From: Myxococcales bacterium | GTDB lineage: Bacteria > Myxococcota_A > Polyangia > Polyangiales > Polyangiaceae | DNA length: 64,000 bases | Assembly: GCA_016712525.1 (NCBI GenBank) | Contig: JADJQX010000007.1 | Location: forward strand, 310,001 to 374,000 | Direction: 5' to 3' | Part shown: piece after piece, positions 48,825 to 57,628 of the stretch | Position numbering within the stretch: the stretch's first letter is position 1 | Layout: each line of letters starts with the position of its first letter | Position numbers and translations under genes: made by a program | Notes under the pieces: generated by a model | The model's database searches: none | What the model was told of the DNA's origin: nothing | Seen by the model: only the letters and a program-made list of their open reading frames with translations

Positions 48825-51128
48825 TCAGGGCGGGCAGCTCGTGAGGCCGCGCACCCACGACTCGACGAGCTGCGTGCCGCTCGTGTCGACGACCCGGCTC
48901 GCGAGCGGCGGCATGCGAATGGCCGGGCCGCCGCCGAGGCGCTTCGTGAGGACCGATTGAGCGGGATTTCCGGGGACGAGCAGCTTCGCGCCGGGCTGGC
49001 CCACGTCTCCGGCGACGGGCGCCCCGTTGCAGAGGCCGGTCTGCGCGAACGTGCGCTCGAAGCGGAGGTCGATCGTGGCGCGCGTCGGGCCTCCAGGCCT
49101 ATGGCACTGGGCGCAGTTCGCGTGGAGGTACGAGCGCGCGCGGGCCTCGACGGAGGCTTGCCCGGTGGGGCTCGGGTACGCGGGCAGGGTGGCGACCGGC
49201 GCGAGCGGCTGCGAGAAGAGCCCGATGCGGTCCATCGTCGCGAGCTGGTTCGAGATGCGGTTCGTCGCTTCGTAGACGAAGTCCGAGTTGAGCTGGCCCA
49301 CCTCGAGGCCGAGCGAGTAGCCGGCCGCTTGTGTGTGGCAGCTCATGCACTCTCCGCGGCTCGGATAGATCCAGGTCTTCCCGCCGGGGAGCGCACGGGT
49401 CTTGCCGGCCGGGAGCAAGGTCGCGTCGGTCTCGGCGTCGTTCCACTCGTACGAGTAGCCGCCCCATCCGCCGTCGTCGTGGCGGACGAAGAGGCGCGTC
49501 TCGATGCGCTTTCCGTCCATACGGAACGTCTTCGTGAGCACCGTGCCGACGGGGAGGTCGAGGTGCCCGTTCGCCGCGACGCTGATGGTGGTGCCGTCGG
49601 GGATCGCGAAGAGCCGGTCCTTGTCCGCGCCGTCGGACCAGAAGGGGCTCACCGGGGCGTACGGGACGAGCCCGGGTGCCGGTTTTTTCGGGTCTTGCGC
49701 GTCGAAGCAGCCCGTCTTGGAGAGCTTGTCGGGAAACGTAGGCGCGGGCCCCGGTGGGGCGGGTTCTTCGTCGAGCGCGAAGACGCCGCCGAGGACGTTG
49801 ATGAGGTAGAGCTCGTGGTCGTTGTCCTCGGCGAACCCGATCCATGCCTCGGCGATCGCGGGCGAGGTGACGTCGATCTCGGTCGCCTTCCCGGTCACGG
49901 GATCGTCGGCGAGGGTCTTCACCCACGAGTAGTTGAAGTCGGCGACGAAGAGGCGCCCCACGTGCTCGGTGAGCTTCGTGCCTCGGTAGACCGGGCCGCC
50001 GATCACCACGGCGCCGACGCCGTGCGGGTACTCCCAGTAGGGCTCGACGAAGCCCGTGTCTTTGCAGGGCTGGGTCACGAGCGGGTTGCAGTGAGCTCCC
50101 TCGCGCTCGTTCCACCCGTAGTTGCCGCCGGGCACGACCTTGTCGACCTCTTCCCACGCGGCCTGGCCCACGTCGCCCGCCCACACCTGGCCCGTCACGG
50201 GATCGATCGAGAACCTGTACGGGTTGCGGAAGCCGTACGCGTAGGTCGTGGGCTCGCCGCCGCCCGTGCGGAAGGGGTTATCTTGCGGGATGGCGTACGG
50301 GAACGCCGTGTCGACGTCGAGCCGCAGGATCTTGGCCAAAAACCCCTGTGTATTCTGGGCGTTCGCCTGATCGCCGCCGTCGCCGATGCTCGCGTAGAGG
50401 AAGCCGTCGGGGCCGAAGTGGAGGTCCCCACCGCAGTGGTTCACGTCCTCCTTGTCGAACGGGCCGAGGATCGTCACCGGGTCGACGAAGGTGAGGCCGT
50501 TGTCGGGGCTGCGCATGCGGACGATCTTCGTCTGCATGTTCGAGGGGCGCGCACCGCCGAAGCGTGTGTAGAGAAAGTACACGTATCCGTTCTGGGCGAA
50601 GCGCGGGTGGAAGGCCATGCCGAGGAGGCCGCCCTCGTACGTGGTGTTCACGGGCTCCGGCATCGTCGCGACGAGCCGCTTCGAGGTCGGGTTCTGCGCC
50701 GCGAACGACACCACGGTGCCCCCGCGCTCCGCGGCGAAGAAACGCGTGCGATCGCCCGGGATTTGCGCGAGCACCGTGGGCTCGGCGAGGCCCGCCCCTT
50801 GGAAGACCTGCGTGTACCGGATGGCGCGCGAGGGCCTAGGGGGGCGCGCGGGCGCCTTGCAGGTCGTGTTGGCCGGGCGCGCGTCGAGGCCGAACGGGGC
50901 TCGCGTAGGTGCGTCGGTCGTCGCGTCGGCGAAGGCGTCCGGCGCCGCGCGATCGGGCGTGGCGTCGACGGGTGCGAGGGTGTCGGAGGGGGCGTCGGGG
51001 GCGCCCACGTCGGTGCTGGCGTCGGCCTCGGGGCTCGGGTCCGGATCGCCGCACGCGCCGAAGGTCGCCGCGACGCCGAGGGCCGAGAGGAACGCGACGA
51101 GCGCGGCGCGGTCGTGGCGAGGCTTCAT
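48825..51128 (-). CDS. Lipoprotein with PQQ-sugar-dehydrogenase propeller and two haem-c motifs (copy 2)
   Basis: The 767-residue protein has a lipobox FGAC (Cys26) and an Asp/Ala/Pro linker. A GSDH propeller follows (about 105-440; GLLGMAFHPRFAQNGYVY, HCGGDLHFGPDGFLYASIGDGG, YGFRNPYRFSIDPVTG, WAGDVGQAAWEEVD). A C-terminal region carries two CxxCH haem-binding motifs, CMSCH at about 594 and CAQCH at about 672. Fusion of a sugar-oxidising fold with cytochrome-like sites suggests an envelope dehydrogenase that passes electrons onward. PQQ itself is not proven. ATG 51128 overlaps the upstream paralogue by ATGA; the two are tandem duplicates. The next gene downstream is the secreted barrel-like protein. 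Confidence 0.88.
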   Translation of the reverse strand: MKPRHDRAALVAFLSALGVAATFGACGDPDPSPEADASTDVGAPDAPSDTLAPVDATPDRAAPDAFADATTDAPTRAPFGLDARPANTTCKAPARPPRPSRAIRYTQVFQGAGLAEPTVLAQIPGDRTRFFAAERGGTVVSFAAQNPTSKRLVATMPEPVNTTYEGGLLGMAFHPRFAQNGYVYFLYTRFGGARPSNMQTKIVRMRSPDNGLTFVDPVTILGPFDKEDVNHCGGDLHFGPDGFLYASIGDGGDQANAQNTQGFLAKILRLDVDTAFPYAIPQDNPFRTGGGEPTTYAYGFRNPYRFSIDPVTGQVWAGDVGQAAWEEVDKVVPGGNYGWNEREGAHCNPLVTQPCKDTGFVEPYWEYPHGVGAVVIGGPVYRGTKLTEHVGRLFVADFNYSWVKTLADDPVTGKATEIDVTSPAIAEAWIGFAEDNDHELYLINVLGGVFALDEEPAPPGPAPTFPDKLSKTGCFDAQDPKKPAPGLVPYAPVSPFWSDGADKDRLFAIPDGTTISVAANGHLDLPVGTVLTKTFRMDGKRIETRLFVRHDDGGWGGYSYEWNDAETDATLLPAGKTRALPGGKTWIYPSRGECMSCHTQAAGYSLGLEVGQLNSDFVYEATNRISNQLATMDRIGLFSQPLAPVATLPAYPSPTGQASVEARARSYLHANCAQCHRPGGPTRATIDLRFERTFAQTGLCNGAPVAGDVGQPGAKLLVPGNPAQSVLTKRLGGGPAIRMPPLASRVVDTSGTQLVESWVRGLTSCPP

Positions 51129-53407
51129 GGGCAGGCTCCTTGGGCTCGGATGAACGCGTCGACGAGGCCCGCTCCCGCCGTGTCCGTCGTGCGCGCCGCC
51201 ACGTTCGGCATGCGGCCCGCTCCCTGGGCCCGGAGGCGGAGGGAGAGAAGGGACGTCGCGGGAGCGCCGGGAGTGAGCAGCTTCGCGCCCGCGACGCCGA
51301 GGTTCCCGGCCACGGGCTCCGTGTTGCACGTGCTCGTCTGAGCGAACGTGCGCGAGAAGCGGAGGTCCATCGGCCCACGGCCCGGCCCCTGCGGCCTATG
51401 GCACCCCGCGCAGTTCGTGTGCAGGTACGAGCGCGCGCGAGCCTCGAGCGGCGCCTGCCCGAACGGCGCGACGAGCCTCGGCACGGTCTGCGCCGAAGGC
51501 GGGGCCGACGCGAGCACGCCGATGTGTGCGAGAGTGGCGAGCTGGTTCGAGAGCCGATTGTTCCGTGTGTAGACGAAGTCGGCGTCGAGCTGGGCGGTCT
51601 CGAGGCCGAGGGAGCGCCCGGCGGCTTGCGTGTGGCACGCGAGGCACTCGCCGCGGTCGGGGAAGTACCAGGATTTTCCTTGCGGGAGCGCCACGGTCTT
51701 GCCCGCGGGGAGGAGGGTCGCGTCGGTCTGGGCGGCGTTCCACTCGTACGTGTACCCACCCCACTCGCCGTCGTCGTGGCGGACGAAGAGGCGCGTCTCG
51801 ACGAGCCTCCCCCCGACGCGGAAATGTTTCGCGAGCACCGTGCCGTTCGGGAAGTCGAAGTCGCCGTCGGGCCCGATGCCGACGGTCGTGCCATCGGGGA
51901 TCGCGAAGAATCGCTCCTTGTCGGCGTCGTCCGAGAAGAACGGCGCGACCGGCGCGTAGGGGATCATCGCGGCAACGGGGCTCTTCGGATCTTGCGTGTC
52001 GAAGCAGCCGGTCTGGGAGAGCTTCTCGGGGAAGGCGACGCCGGGCGTGCCGGGCCCCTGGTCGAGCGCGTAGACCCGCGAGTCGTACGACATGAGGTAG
52101 ACCTCGTGATCGAGGTCCTCGGAGAAGCCGAGCCAGTTGTACCCGGGCCCCTCGGGGTTGTGGCGCGTGTAGACGGGGGCGCCCGTCACCGGGTCGGGCG
52201 AGAGCGTGAACACGTTCGTGTACGCGCAGTCGGCGCCGAGGTAGCTGCCGACGAGGTCGGGCATCTTGCTGCCGCGGTAGATCGGGCCGCCGATGAGGCA
52301 CACCCCCGTGTCGCGCCCGTACTCCCAATACGGGTCGACGAGCCCGCCCTGGTTGCACGACGAGCCCGGGGGGAAGCAGTGGGCGCCCTCGCGGAGGCTC
52401 CACCCGTAGTTCCCTCCCGCGACGACCTTGTCGACCTCTTCCCAGTCGGCCTCACCCACGTCGCCCGTCCACACGTCGCCCGTGACCGGATCTATCGAAA
52501 ATCGGTAGGGATTTCGGAATCCATAAGCGAACGTTGCGGGTTCTCCGCCGCCCGCTTTGAAGGGGTTCCCATCGGGGATGGCGTACGGAAAGGCCGAGTC
52601 GACGTCGATGCGGAGGATCTTGGAGAAGTGCCCGAAGCGGCTCTGCCCGTTGCCGAACGGATCGGCGAGCCCGCCGCCGTCGCCGAAGCTCGCGTAGAGG
52701 AAGCCGTCGTTCCCGAAGTGGAGGTCTCCGCCTTTGTGGTTCGCGGCCATCTCGGGGTACGGGCCGAGGATGGTGACGGGGTTGCCGAACGTCGCGCCGT
52801 TGTCGGGGCTCTGCATGCGCACGACGAGGGACTCGAGCTCGAACGCCGGCGTCTCGCGGACGTAGGAGAGGTAGACGTAGCCGTTCTGAGCGAAGCGCGG
52901 GTGGAAGGCCATGCCGAGGAGGCCACACTCGCCTTCGGTGTAGACCTCGCCCGGCACGCGCCCGACCACGGTCTTGGACGTCGGGTTCTGGGCGGCGAAC
53001 GAGACGATGTTGCCCCCGAGCTCGGCGGCGAAGAACCGCGTTCTGTCGCCCGGGATCTGCGCGAGCACCATGGGGCTCGTGAGGCCCGCGCCCTGGAACA
53101 CCTGCGTGAAGCGCACCTCGCGCCCGCTCTTCTTCGGTCGCGCCGGGGCCGTGCACGTGGGGTTCGGGGGGCGAACGTCGAGGCCGAAGGGCGCGCGGAC
53201 GGGACCGGCCTCGGCCACGTCGACCTCCGCGTCGACCGGGCGCGCGTCGGGCGGGGTGGCGTCGCTCGGAGCCCCCGACTCGTTCGTGCTCGCGTCGAGG
53301 GCCGCGGCGTCACCTTCGCCCACGGGATCGTCTCCGCAAGCGCCGGCGAGTGCCGCGAAGAGGAGGGGCAGGGGAGCGAGCTTCGTCAGGGGCGAGCGTC
53401 CGTTCAC
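51125..53407 (-). CDS. Lipoprotein with PQQ-sugar-dehydrogenase propeller and two haem-c motifs (copy 1)
   Basis: The 760-residue paralogue of the next gene has the same order: lipobox AGAC (about Cys19), linker, GSDH propeller, haem motifs CLACH (about 588) and CAGCH (about 666). Most of the shared blocks are near identical, such as VFQGAGL, AQIPGDRTRFFAAE and TDATLLPAGKT, but long loops differ, so duplication is old rather than recent. GTG 53407 is the best start, giving a signal peptide; the frame is open upstream over the HisF gene's end. The third relative at 14089 lacks haem motifs and has a MYXO-CTERM tail. Substrate is unknown. Confidence 0.86.
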   Translation of the reverse strand: MNGRSPLTKLAPLPLLFAALAGACGDDPVGEGDAAALDASTNESGAPSDATPPDARPVDAEVDVAEAGPVRAPFGLDVRPPNPTCTAPARPKKSGREVRFTQVFQGAGLTSPMVLAQIPGDRTRFFAAELGGNIVSFAAQNPTSKTVVGRVPGEVYTEGECGLLGMAFHPRFAQNGYVYLSYVRETPAFELESLVVRMQSPDNGATFGNPVTILGPYPEMAANHKGGDLHFGNDGFLYASFGDGGGLADPFGNGQSRFGHFSKILRIDVDSAFPYAIPDGNPFKAGGGEPATFAYGFRNPYRFSIDPVTGDVWTGDVGEADWEEVDKVVAGGNYGWSLREGAHCFPPGSSCNQGGLVDPYWEYGRDTGVCLIGGPIYRGSKMPDLVGSYLGADCAYTNVFTLSPDPVTGAPVYTRHNPEGPGYNWLGFSEDLDHEVYLMSYDSRVYALDQGPGTPGVAFPEKLSQTGCFDTQDPKSPVAAMIPYAPVAPFFSDDADKERFFAIPDGTTVGIGPDGDFDFPNGTVLAKHFRVGGRLVETRLFVRHDDGEWGGYTYEWNAAQTDATLLPAGKTVALPQGKSWYFPDRGECLACHTQAAGRSLGLETAQLDADFVYTRNNRLSNQLATLAHIGVLASAPPSAQTVPRLVAPFGQAPLEARARSYLHTNCAGCHRPQGPGRGPMDLRFSRTFAQTSTCNTEPVAGNLGVAGAKLLTPGAPATSLLSLRLRAQGAGRMPNVAARTTDTAGAGLVDAFIRAQGACP

Positions 53408-53463
53408 GGGTTCATCGAACCACGGAACGCCCGCCCGCGCACGCACGCCCGGCCGCGTCGCGC

Positions 53464-54225
53464 TCAGGGGAAGAGGCGCGTGAGCTCGGCCCTCGTGGGG
53501 TAGTTCGTGAGCACGGCGCGGTGTTTTCCCTGGTAGACGAAGAGGCTGCCGCACGCCACGGCCGACGCGCCGCCCTCCTTCACGGGGGCCGGGAGATGCT
53601 CGAGCTTGCCCGCGCCGCCGCACGCGACGACCGGGATCGAGACGGCCCGCGTGACCTTGCGCACGAGCTCGACGTCGTAACCCTCGAAGGTGCCGTCACG
53701 GTCGACCGACGTGAGCAGGATCTCGCCCGCGCCCATCTTCTCCATGAGCTTCGCCTGCTCGACCACGTCCTTGCCGGTCGCGTTCCGCGCGCCGTTCGTG
53801 ACCACGCGGTACCGCCCGAAGAAGTCACGCTTGGCGTCGATCGACGCGACCACGGCCTGGCTCCCGAACTTGTCGGCGATCCGGGAGAGGAGCTCCGGGT
53901 TCTCTGCGGCCTGCGTGTTGAGGCACACCTTCTCGGCGCCGATGCCGAAGATGCGCGCGGCCTGCTCGAAGGTCCTCACGCCGCCGCCGTACGCGAACGG
54001 CATGAAACACTCCGTCGCGATCTCGCGGATCATCTCGTAAGGAGGGTCTTTTTTGTCGGGCGTGGCCGTGATGTCGAGGAAGAAGAGCTCGTCGACCTCC
54101 TTCTCGTTGTAGATGCGCACGGTGTTGATCGGATCGCCGACGTACTTGGCGTTCTCGAACTTCACCGTCTTCACGAGGCCGTTTCGCCGGAGGAGGAGGC
54201 ACGGGATGACACGGACGCGGAGCAT
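53464..54225 (-). CDS. HisF-like amidation protein (WbuZ type) of the sugar cluster
   Basis: The 253-residue TIM barrel is homologous to imidazole-glycerol-phosphate synthase HisF. It carries the block KYVGDPINTVRIYNEKEVDELFFLDI, typical of WbuZ/HisF2 proteins. Catalytic Asp130 is kept (SIDAK), but Asp11 of HisF is Leu11 here (IPCLLLRRNG), so it should not make imidazole glycerol phosphate. In B-band O-antigen clusters HisH2 and HisF2 feed ammonia to WbpG; here the WbpG homologue is at 41549-42790. ATG 54225 shares one base with the hisH-like stop. Confidence 0.92.
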   Translation of the reverse strand: MLRVRVIPCLLLRRNGLVKTVKFENAKYVGDPINTVRIYNEKEVDELFFLDITATPDKKDPPYEMIREIATECFMPFAYGGGVRTFEQAARIFGIGAEKVCLNTQAAENPELLSRIADKFGSQAVVASIDAKRDFFGRYRVVTNGARNATGKDVVEQAKLMEKMGAGEILLTSVDRDGTFEGYDVELVRKVTRAVSIPVVACGGAGKLEHLPAPVKEGGASAVACGSLFVYQGKHRAVLTNYPTRAELTRLFP

Positions 54226-54866
54226 CAGGCGGCCTCCTCGCGGGACGGAACGGCGGCGAAGTTCTTGAGGAGACGCATGCCGAACCTGTGGCTCTTCTCG
54301 GGGTGGAACTGCGCGCCGTACACGTGACCCTTGCGGACCGAGGAGACGAACGGCCCGAAGAAGGGCGTCGTCGCGGCGACCTCTCCCGCGTCGTCGCACA
54401 CCGCGTGGTACGAGTGCACGAAGTAGAAGCGGCACTCGTCGGTCATGCCGGCGAAGAGCCCCGACGTCGTGTCGACCGGCGTGGCCACGTTCCAGCCCAT
54501 GTGCGGCACCTTCATCTTGCCCGTCGGGTCGCGGTCCTTCGTGAAGCGTTTGCACTCGGCGTCGATCCAGCCGAGCCCGGGGAGGTTTCCCTCTTCGCTG
54601 CCGCGGGTGAGGAGCTGCATGCCGAGGCAGATCCCGAGCACCGGCGTCTTTTTCTCGTGGACGCACGTGTCGAGGACGCCGACGAGGTCGTGCCTCTTGA
54701 GCTGCTCCATGCCTGCGTCGAAGGCCCCCACCCCGGGCAAGAGCAGCTTGGGCGCGGCGAGGAGCTCGGCCCTGTCGCGGCTTGCCTTGGCCGGAATGGA
54801 TAGGAATTTCAACATGTTGAGGATGGAACCGATGTTCCCGACCTCGTAGTCGACGATGACGATCAT
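54225..54866 (-). CDS. HisH-like glutamine amidotransferase (WbuY type)
   Basis: The 213-residue class I glutamine amidotransferase has catalytic Cys80 in GICLGMQLL and the His188/Glu190 pair in YGAQFHPEKS. It also has the N-terminal VDYEVGNIGSILNML that forms the HisH-HisF interface. It should hydrolyse glutamine and channel ammonia through the HisF-like barrel encoded next to it (1-base overlap). ATG 54866 is the normal HisH start; the frame extends 16 codons further upstream without similarity. There is no other his gene nearby, in agreement with a role in sugar amidation. Confidence 0.93.
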   Translation of the reverse strand: MIVIVDYEVGNIGSILNMLKFLSIPAKASRDRAELLAAPKLLLPGVGAFDAGMEQLKRHDLVGVLDTCVHEKKTPVLGICLGMQLLTRGSEEGNLPGLGWIDAECKRFTKDRDPTGKMKVPHMGWNVATPVDTTSGLFAGMTDECRFYFVHSYHAVCDDAGEVAATTPFFGPFVSSVRKGHVYGAQFHPEKSHRFGMRLLKNFAAVPSREEAA

Positions 54867-55007
54867 GGGCACCGAGCAGCTACCAGAGTTTTTGCGGGCG
54901 CGGTATCGGCCCACGAGGTTCGTTGCCGGGCCCCCCGGGGCCGTTCGTCGTCATGTCGGACTGTCCGGAAATTCGGCCGCCCAAAAAAACCTCAGTATGC
55001 TCGGCGC

Positions 55008-56141
55008 ATGTCGATCTCGACGTGCTCGCGCTTCTTGAAGGCAGGCTTCCTCATGGCCACGGCCCTCCTCTCCGGCTCCGCGTTCGCCCAAAAGGCGGGG
55101 GGCCCTCCGCCGCGGAGCCGGAACCAGCCGCTCAACCTGAGCTCGAGCGACGCGTCGGCGTCGACCGCCCAGCGCGCGCGCGCGAAGGCGAAGGCGGGTG
55201 AGTGCGAAGCTGCGCTCCCCCTCTTCGACGAGGCCATCCGCATCACCATCGAGCCCACGCTCCGGCGCGATCGCGGGGCGTGCCACGACAAGCTCGGCAA
55301 CGCCACCGCCGCCATCGAGGACTACCGCGCGTACCTCTATGCCCGGCCCGAGGCCCAGGACGCGAAGGAGATCGAAGAGCGCATTCAAGTGCTCGACGGT
55401 CAGCTCGAGGCGGCCCGCAAGCCCGAGGACACGAAGGGCGGGGGCGGAGCGGAGGCCAGCGCCTCGCTTTCCATCAACGGCGAGAAGGCCGAGGCCAAGG
55501 GCTCGACGAAGGGCGGGTCCGGCGAGTCGAGCGACGACAAGGCGGCGACCAGCTACGACGACTTCTCTGCGCGCGTGAAGCGCCGCGACGAAGCCGAGAG
55601 CTCGAGCATCCGTTCGGGGTCCGGTGGGGCGTTCGGGTTCTACCTGTCGTTCCGCGGCTTCGCGACGAAGGGCTTCGCCGACGAGCTCTCCTACGCGGTG
55701 GGCGTCACGCCTCGGTACTCGTTCAACTCGTTCTTCAGTGTCATCGGAGAGCTCGGCTTCGCGGGCGTGGGCACTCGCCCGCGCACGGCCGTCGGCGGCG
55801 TTCAGGTGTGGGCCGCGCCCGAGATTCGCTTGAAGCTCGATCCCTACGCCTCGAACCAGATCCTCCTGGCGCTCGGCCCGGGCTTCGAGCGGTACAGCGG
55901 CCTCGATCGATCGAACGCCGCGGCGTTCAACACCTTCCACCTCCGGGGGCGCGTCGGCTTCCGGCACGTGTTCGGCGCGAACGTCGCGCTCGACGCCTCG
56001 TTCGATCCGGCCGTCATGTTCGCCAAGTACGACGGCGATCCGCAGGTCGTCAGCATCGCGGGGCAGGCCATCGCGGTGACCCCACAGGTCGACCCGCAGT
56101 TCCTCGTCGGTGGGACGTTGTCCCTCGTGGTCGGCTTTTGA
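55008..56141 (+). CDS. TPR-containing secreted protein with C-terminal barrel-like domain
   Basis: The 377-residue protein has a signal peptide (MATALLSGSAFA). A TPR-like segment follows (about 55-135; AKAKAGECEAALPLFDEAIRI, ACHDKLGNATAAIEDYRAYL), then a Gly/Ser/Lys linker and a strand-rich C-terminal half (GGAFGFYLSFRGFATKGFADELS, NQILLALGPGFERYSG) ending in GTLSLVVGF, a terminal Phe typical of outer-membrane barrels. ATG 55008 is used; an internal ATG at 55053 would also give a signal peptide. It is divergent from the HisH-like gene across 141 bases. Function unknown. Confidence 0.75.
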   Translation: MSISTCSRFLKAGFLMATALLSGSAFAQKAGGPPPRSRNQPLNLSSSDASASTAQRARAKAKAGECEAALPLFDEAIRITIEPTLRRDRGACHDKLGNATAAIEDYRAYLYARPEAQDAKEIEERIQVLDGQLEAARKPEDTKGGGGAEASASLSINGEKAEAKGSTKGGSGESSDDKAATSYDDFSARVKRRDEAESSSIRSGSGGAFGFYLSFRGFATKGFADELSYAVGVTPRYSFNSFFSVIGELGFAGVGTRPRTAVGGVQVWAAPEIRLKLDPYASNQILLALGPGFERYSGLDRSNAAAFNTFHLRGRVGFRHVFGANVALDASFDPAVMFAKYDGDPQVVSIAGQAIAVTPQVDPQFLVGGTLSLVVGF

Positions 56142-56152
56142 CGCGACCGCTC

Positions 56153-56167
56153 GAGGAGCAGATCCTC
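56153..56167. terminator. Weak stem-loop between convergent genes
   Basis: GAGGA/TCCTC pair around a 5-base loop, 12 bases after a stop and 36 bases from the opposing stop. A perfect 12-base palindrome GCGACGCGTCGC follows at 56187-56198. Either could help end transcription; neither has a U tract. Confidence 0.35.
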
Positions 56168-56203
56168 CCCTAGTTCCAATGGGTTAGCGACGCGTCGCGA
56201 GGG

Positions 56204-56752
56204 TCAGGCCTTCGCGACGTTCGCGCTCGTGCCGCGGCGCCGCCTCGAGATCCATCCCACCGCGTACGTGAGCCCCGCGGCGACCGCCGCAGAGACGGGG
56301 CTGACGACGAGCGTCCCGAGGGCGAGCTCGCGCGCGTAGTCGAGCGGGCCGCGGGCGTCGAAGTCGGCACGGTCGAGGTGGATGAGCGAGCCCGTGCGCA
56401 GGTAGGCCCCCACCTCGATCTCGGTGATGTTGATGAAGGGTGCGAAGATCGGGAGCGAGACGTTCGACGCCACGTACGCGATGGCCGCGTCGAGCTTGAG
56501 GGGCAGGCAGATCCCCATCACGAGGAAGAAGTGGAGGCCGTAGAGCGGCGTCGTCCCCACGAGGACCCCTACGGCGACGCTGGCTGCGGCCCGGCCCAAC
56601 GTGAGCTCACCGCCGCGCACGCGCGCCCACGCGGCCTTGACCTTGTCGTGCTGCACGAAGGCGCGAAACCGCCCTCGGAAGCCCCGCGCGGGGGCCTTCG
56701 TCGTCTCGGTGTCGGGGACCCCGCCCTCACCGGTCGGGGGGGCGTCGCTCAT
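56204..56752 (-). CDS. DUF2062-family membrane protein
   Basis: The 182-residue protein has a Pro/Gly-rich N-terminus, then a DUF2062 domain. The domain has VGTTPLYGLHFFLVMGICLPLKLDAAIAY and SLPIFAPFINITEIEVGAYL, and hydrophobic helices near 62-95 and 140-165. DUF2062 proteins are small membrane proteins sometimes linked to glycosyltransferases or phospholipids; the role is not known. ATG 56752 overlaps the TPR gene by ATGA, so the two are coupled. Confidence 0.85.
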   Translation of the reverse strand: MSDAPPTGEGGVPDTETTKAPARGFRGRFRAFVQHDKVKAAWARVRGGELTLGRAAASVAVGVLVGTTPLYGLHFFLVMGICLPLKLDAAIAYVASNVSLPIFAPFINITEIEVGAYLRTGSLIHLDRADFDARGPLDYARELALGTLVVSPVSAAVAAGLTYAVGWISRRRRGTSANVAKA

Positions 56753-57483
56753 TCGGCTTTGGGAGGAGGCTGGGTGCGCGCCCGCTCGAGCATGCGGAGG
56801 TAGAGCTTCGCCTGGGAGCTGTCGGGCTCGAGCTCGAGGGACTTCTTCCACTCGCGCTCGGCGCCGTTGGTGTCGCCCATCGTGAAGAGCGTGATGCCGA
56901 GGCCGAGGCGCGCCGGAACGTAGGTGTCGCGCGCCGAGATCGCCGCTTCGTACGCGGCGCGCGCGGCGGGGAGGTCTCCGACGTTGCGGTGGAGAGCGGC
57001 GAGGCGAACCTGGAGATCGGCGAACTCGGGGCAGAGGCGCACGGCGGATTGGTACTCGGCGATGCCCTCGCGGAGGAGGCCCGCGTCGGCGTACGCCTCG
57101 CCCACGGCCGCGTGCATGTTCGCGATCTTGCCGCGCGCGAACGGGTCGAGCGAGGAGCCCGAGCCCGCAGGGCCCGCCTTGATCTTGGCGTAGATCTCCT
57201 TCGCTTTGTCGTACTTTCCTCGGTCGTTGTAGGTGACGGCGAGGTTCAGGGCGGCCTCGGTGTAGGCAGGGTTCAGCTCGAGGGCGCGCTCGAAGTGGTG
57301 CTCCGCCGCCACGAAATTGCCCCGCGAGTGGCAGATGACCCCGAGCATGTCGTGCACGTCGGCGTACTTGTCGTGCTCCTGAAGCACTTCACGAAGCACA
57401 CGCTCCGCTTGCTCGAACTCGCGTTTCCCGTAGTGCTCGCGGCCGAGGACGACGAGTTGTTTCACGCGCTCGCTCACCGACAT
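56749..57483 (-). CDS. Tetratricopeptide-repeat protein
   Basis: The 244-residue soluble protein consists almost wholly of TPR units (for example ADVHDMLGVICHSRGNFVAAEHHFERALELNP and LRLGLGITLFTMGDTNGAEREWKKSLELEP-like stretches), about six in all. No signal peptide or catalytic motif is present. ATG 57483 has a good AAGGAG Shine-Dalgarno on the minus strand at 57491-57497. It precedes the DUF2062 gene with a 4-base overlap. It probably scaffolds a membrane complex, but no partner can be named. Confidence 0.82.
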   Translation of the reverse strand: MSVSERVKQLVVLGREHYGKREFEQAERVLREVLQEHDKYADVHDMLGVICHSRGNFVAAEHHFERALELNPAYTEAALNLAVTYNDRGKYDKAKEIYAKIKAGPAGSGSSLDPFARGKIANMHAAVGEAYADAGLLREGIAEYQSAVRLCPEFADLQVRLAALHRNVGDLPAARAAYEAAISARDTYVPARLGLGITLFTMGDTNGAEREWKKSLELEPDSSQAKLYLRMLERARTQPPPKAE

Positions 57484-57490
57484 GAAGGCG

Positions 57491-57497
57491 TCTCCTT
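57491..57497 (-). promoter_or_regulatory. Shine-Dalgarno of the TPR gene
   Basis: AAGGAGA (minus strand) ends 7 bases before ATG 57483 and fixes that start over the open frame upstream. Confidence 0.65.
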
Positions 57498-57628
57498 GCG
57501 GCCCGCCGAGGAGGCGGACCCCGCCCATTTTTAGTTTGTTTCACCTGACGCGTCGAGACTTGTCGCCTGGCCTCCTGGGGGCCTTGGACCACACGGGGAT
57601 TGCCTCGCGGGCCGGTCGCGGGTAAGCC

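Noticed and set aside
53464..54866. HisH/HisF as part of histidine biosynthesis
   Set aside because: No other his genes nearby, HisF lacks Asp11 and carries WbuZ-type blocks, and a WbpG-like partner is in the window.
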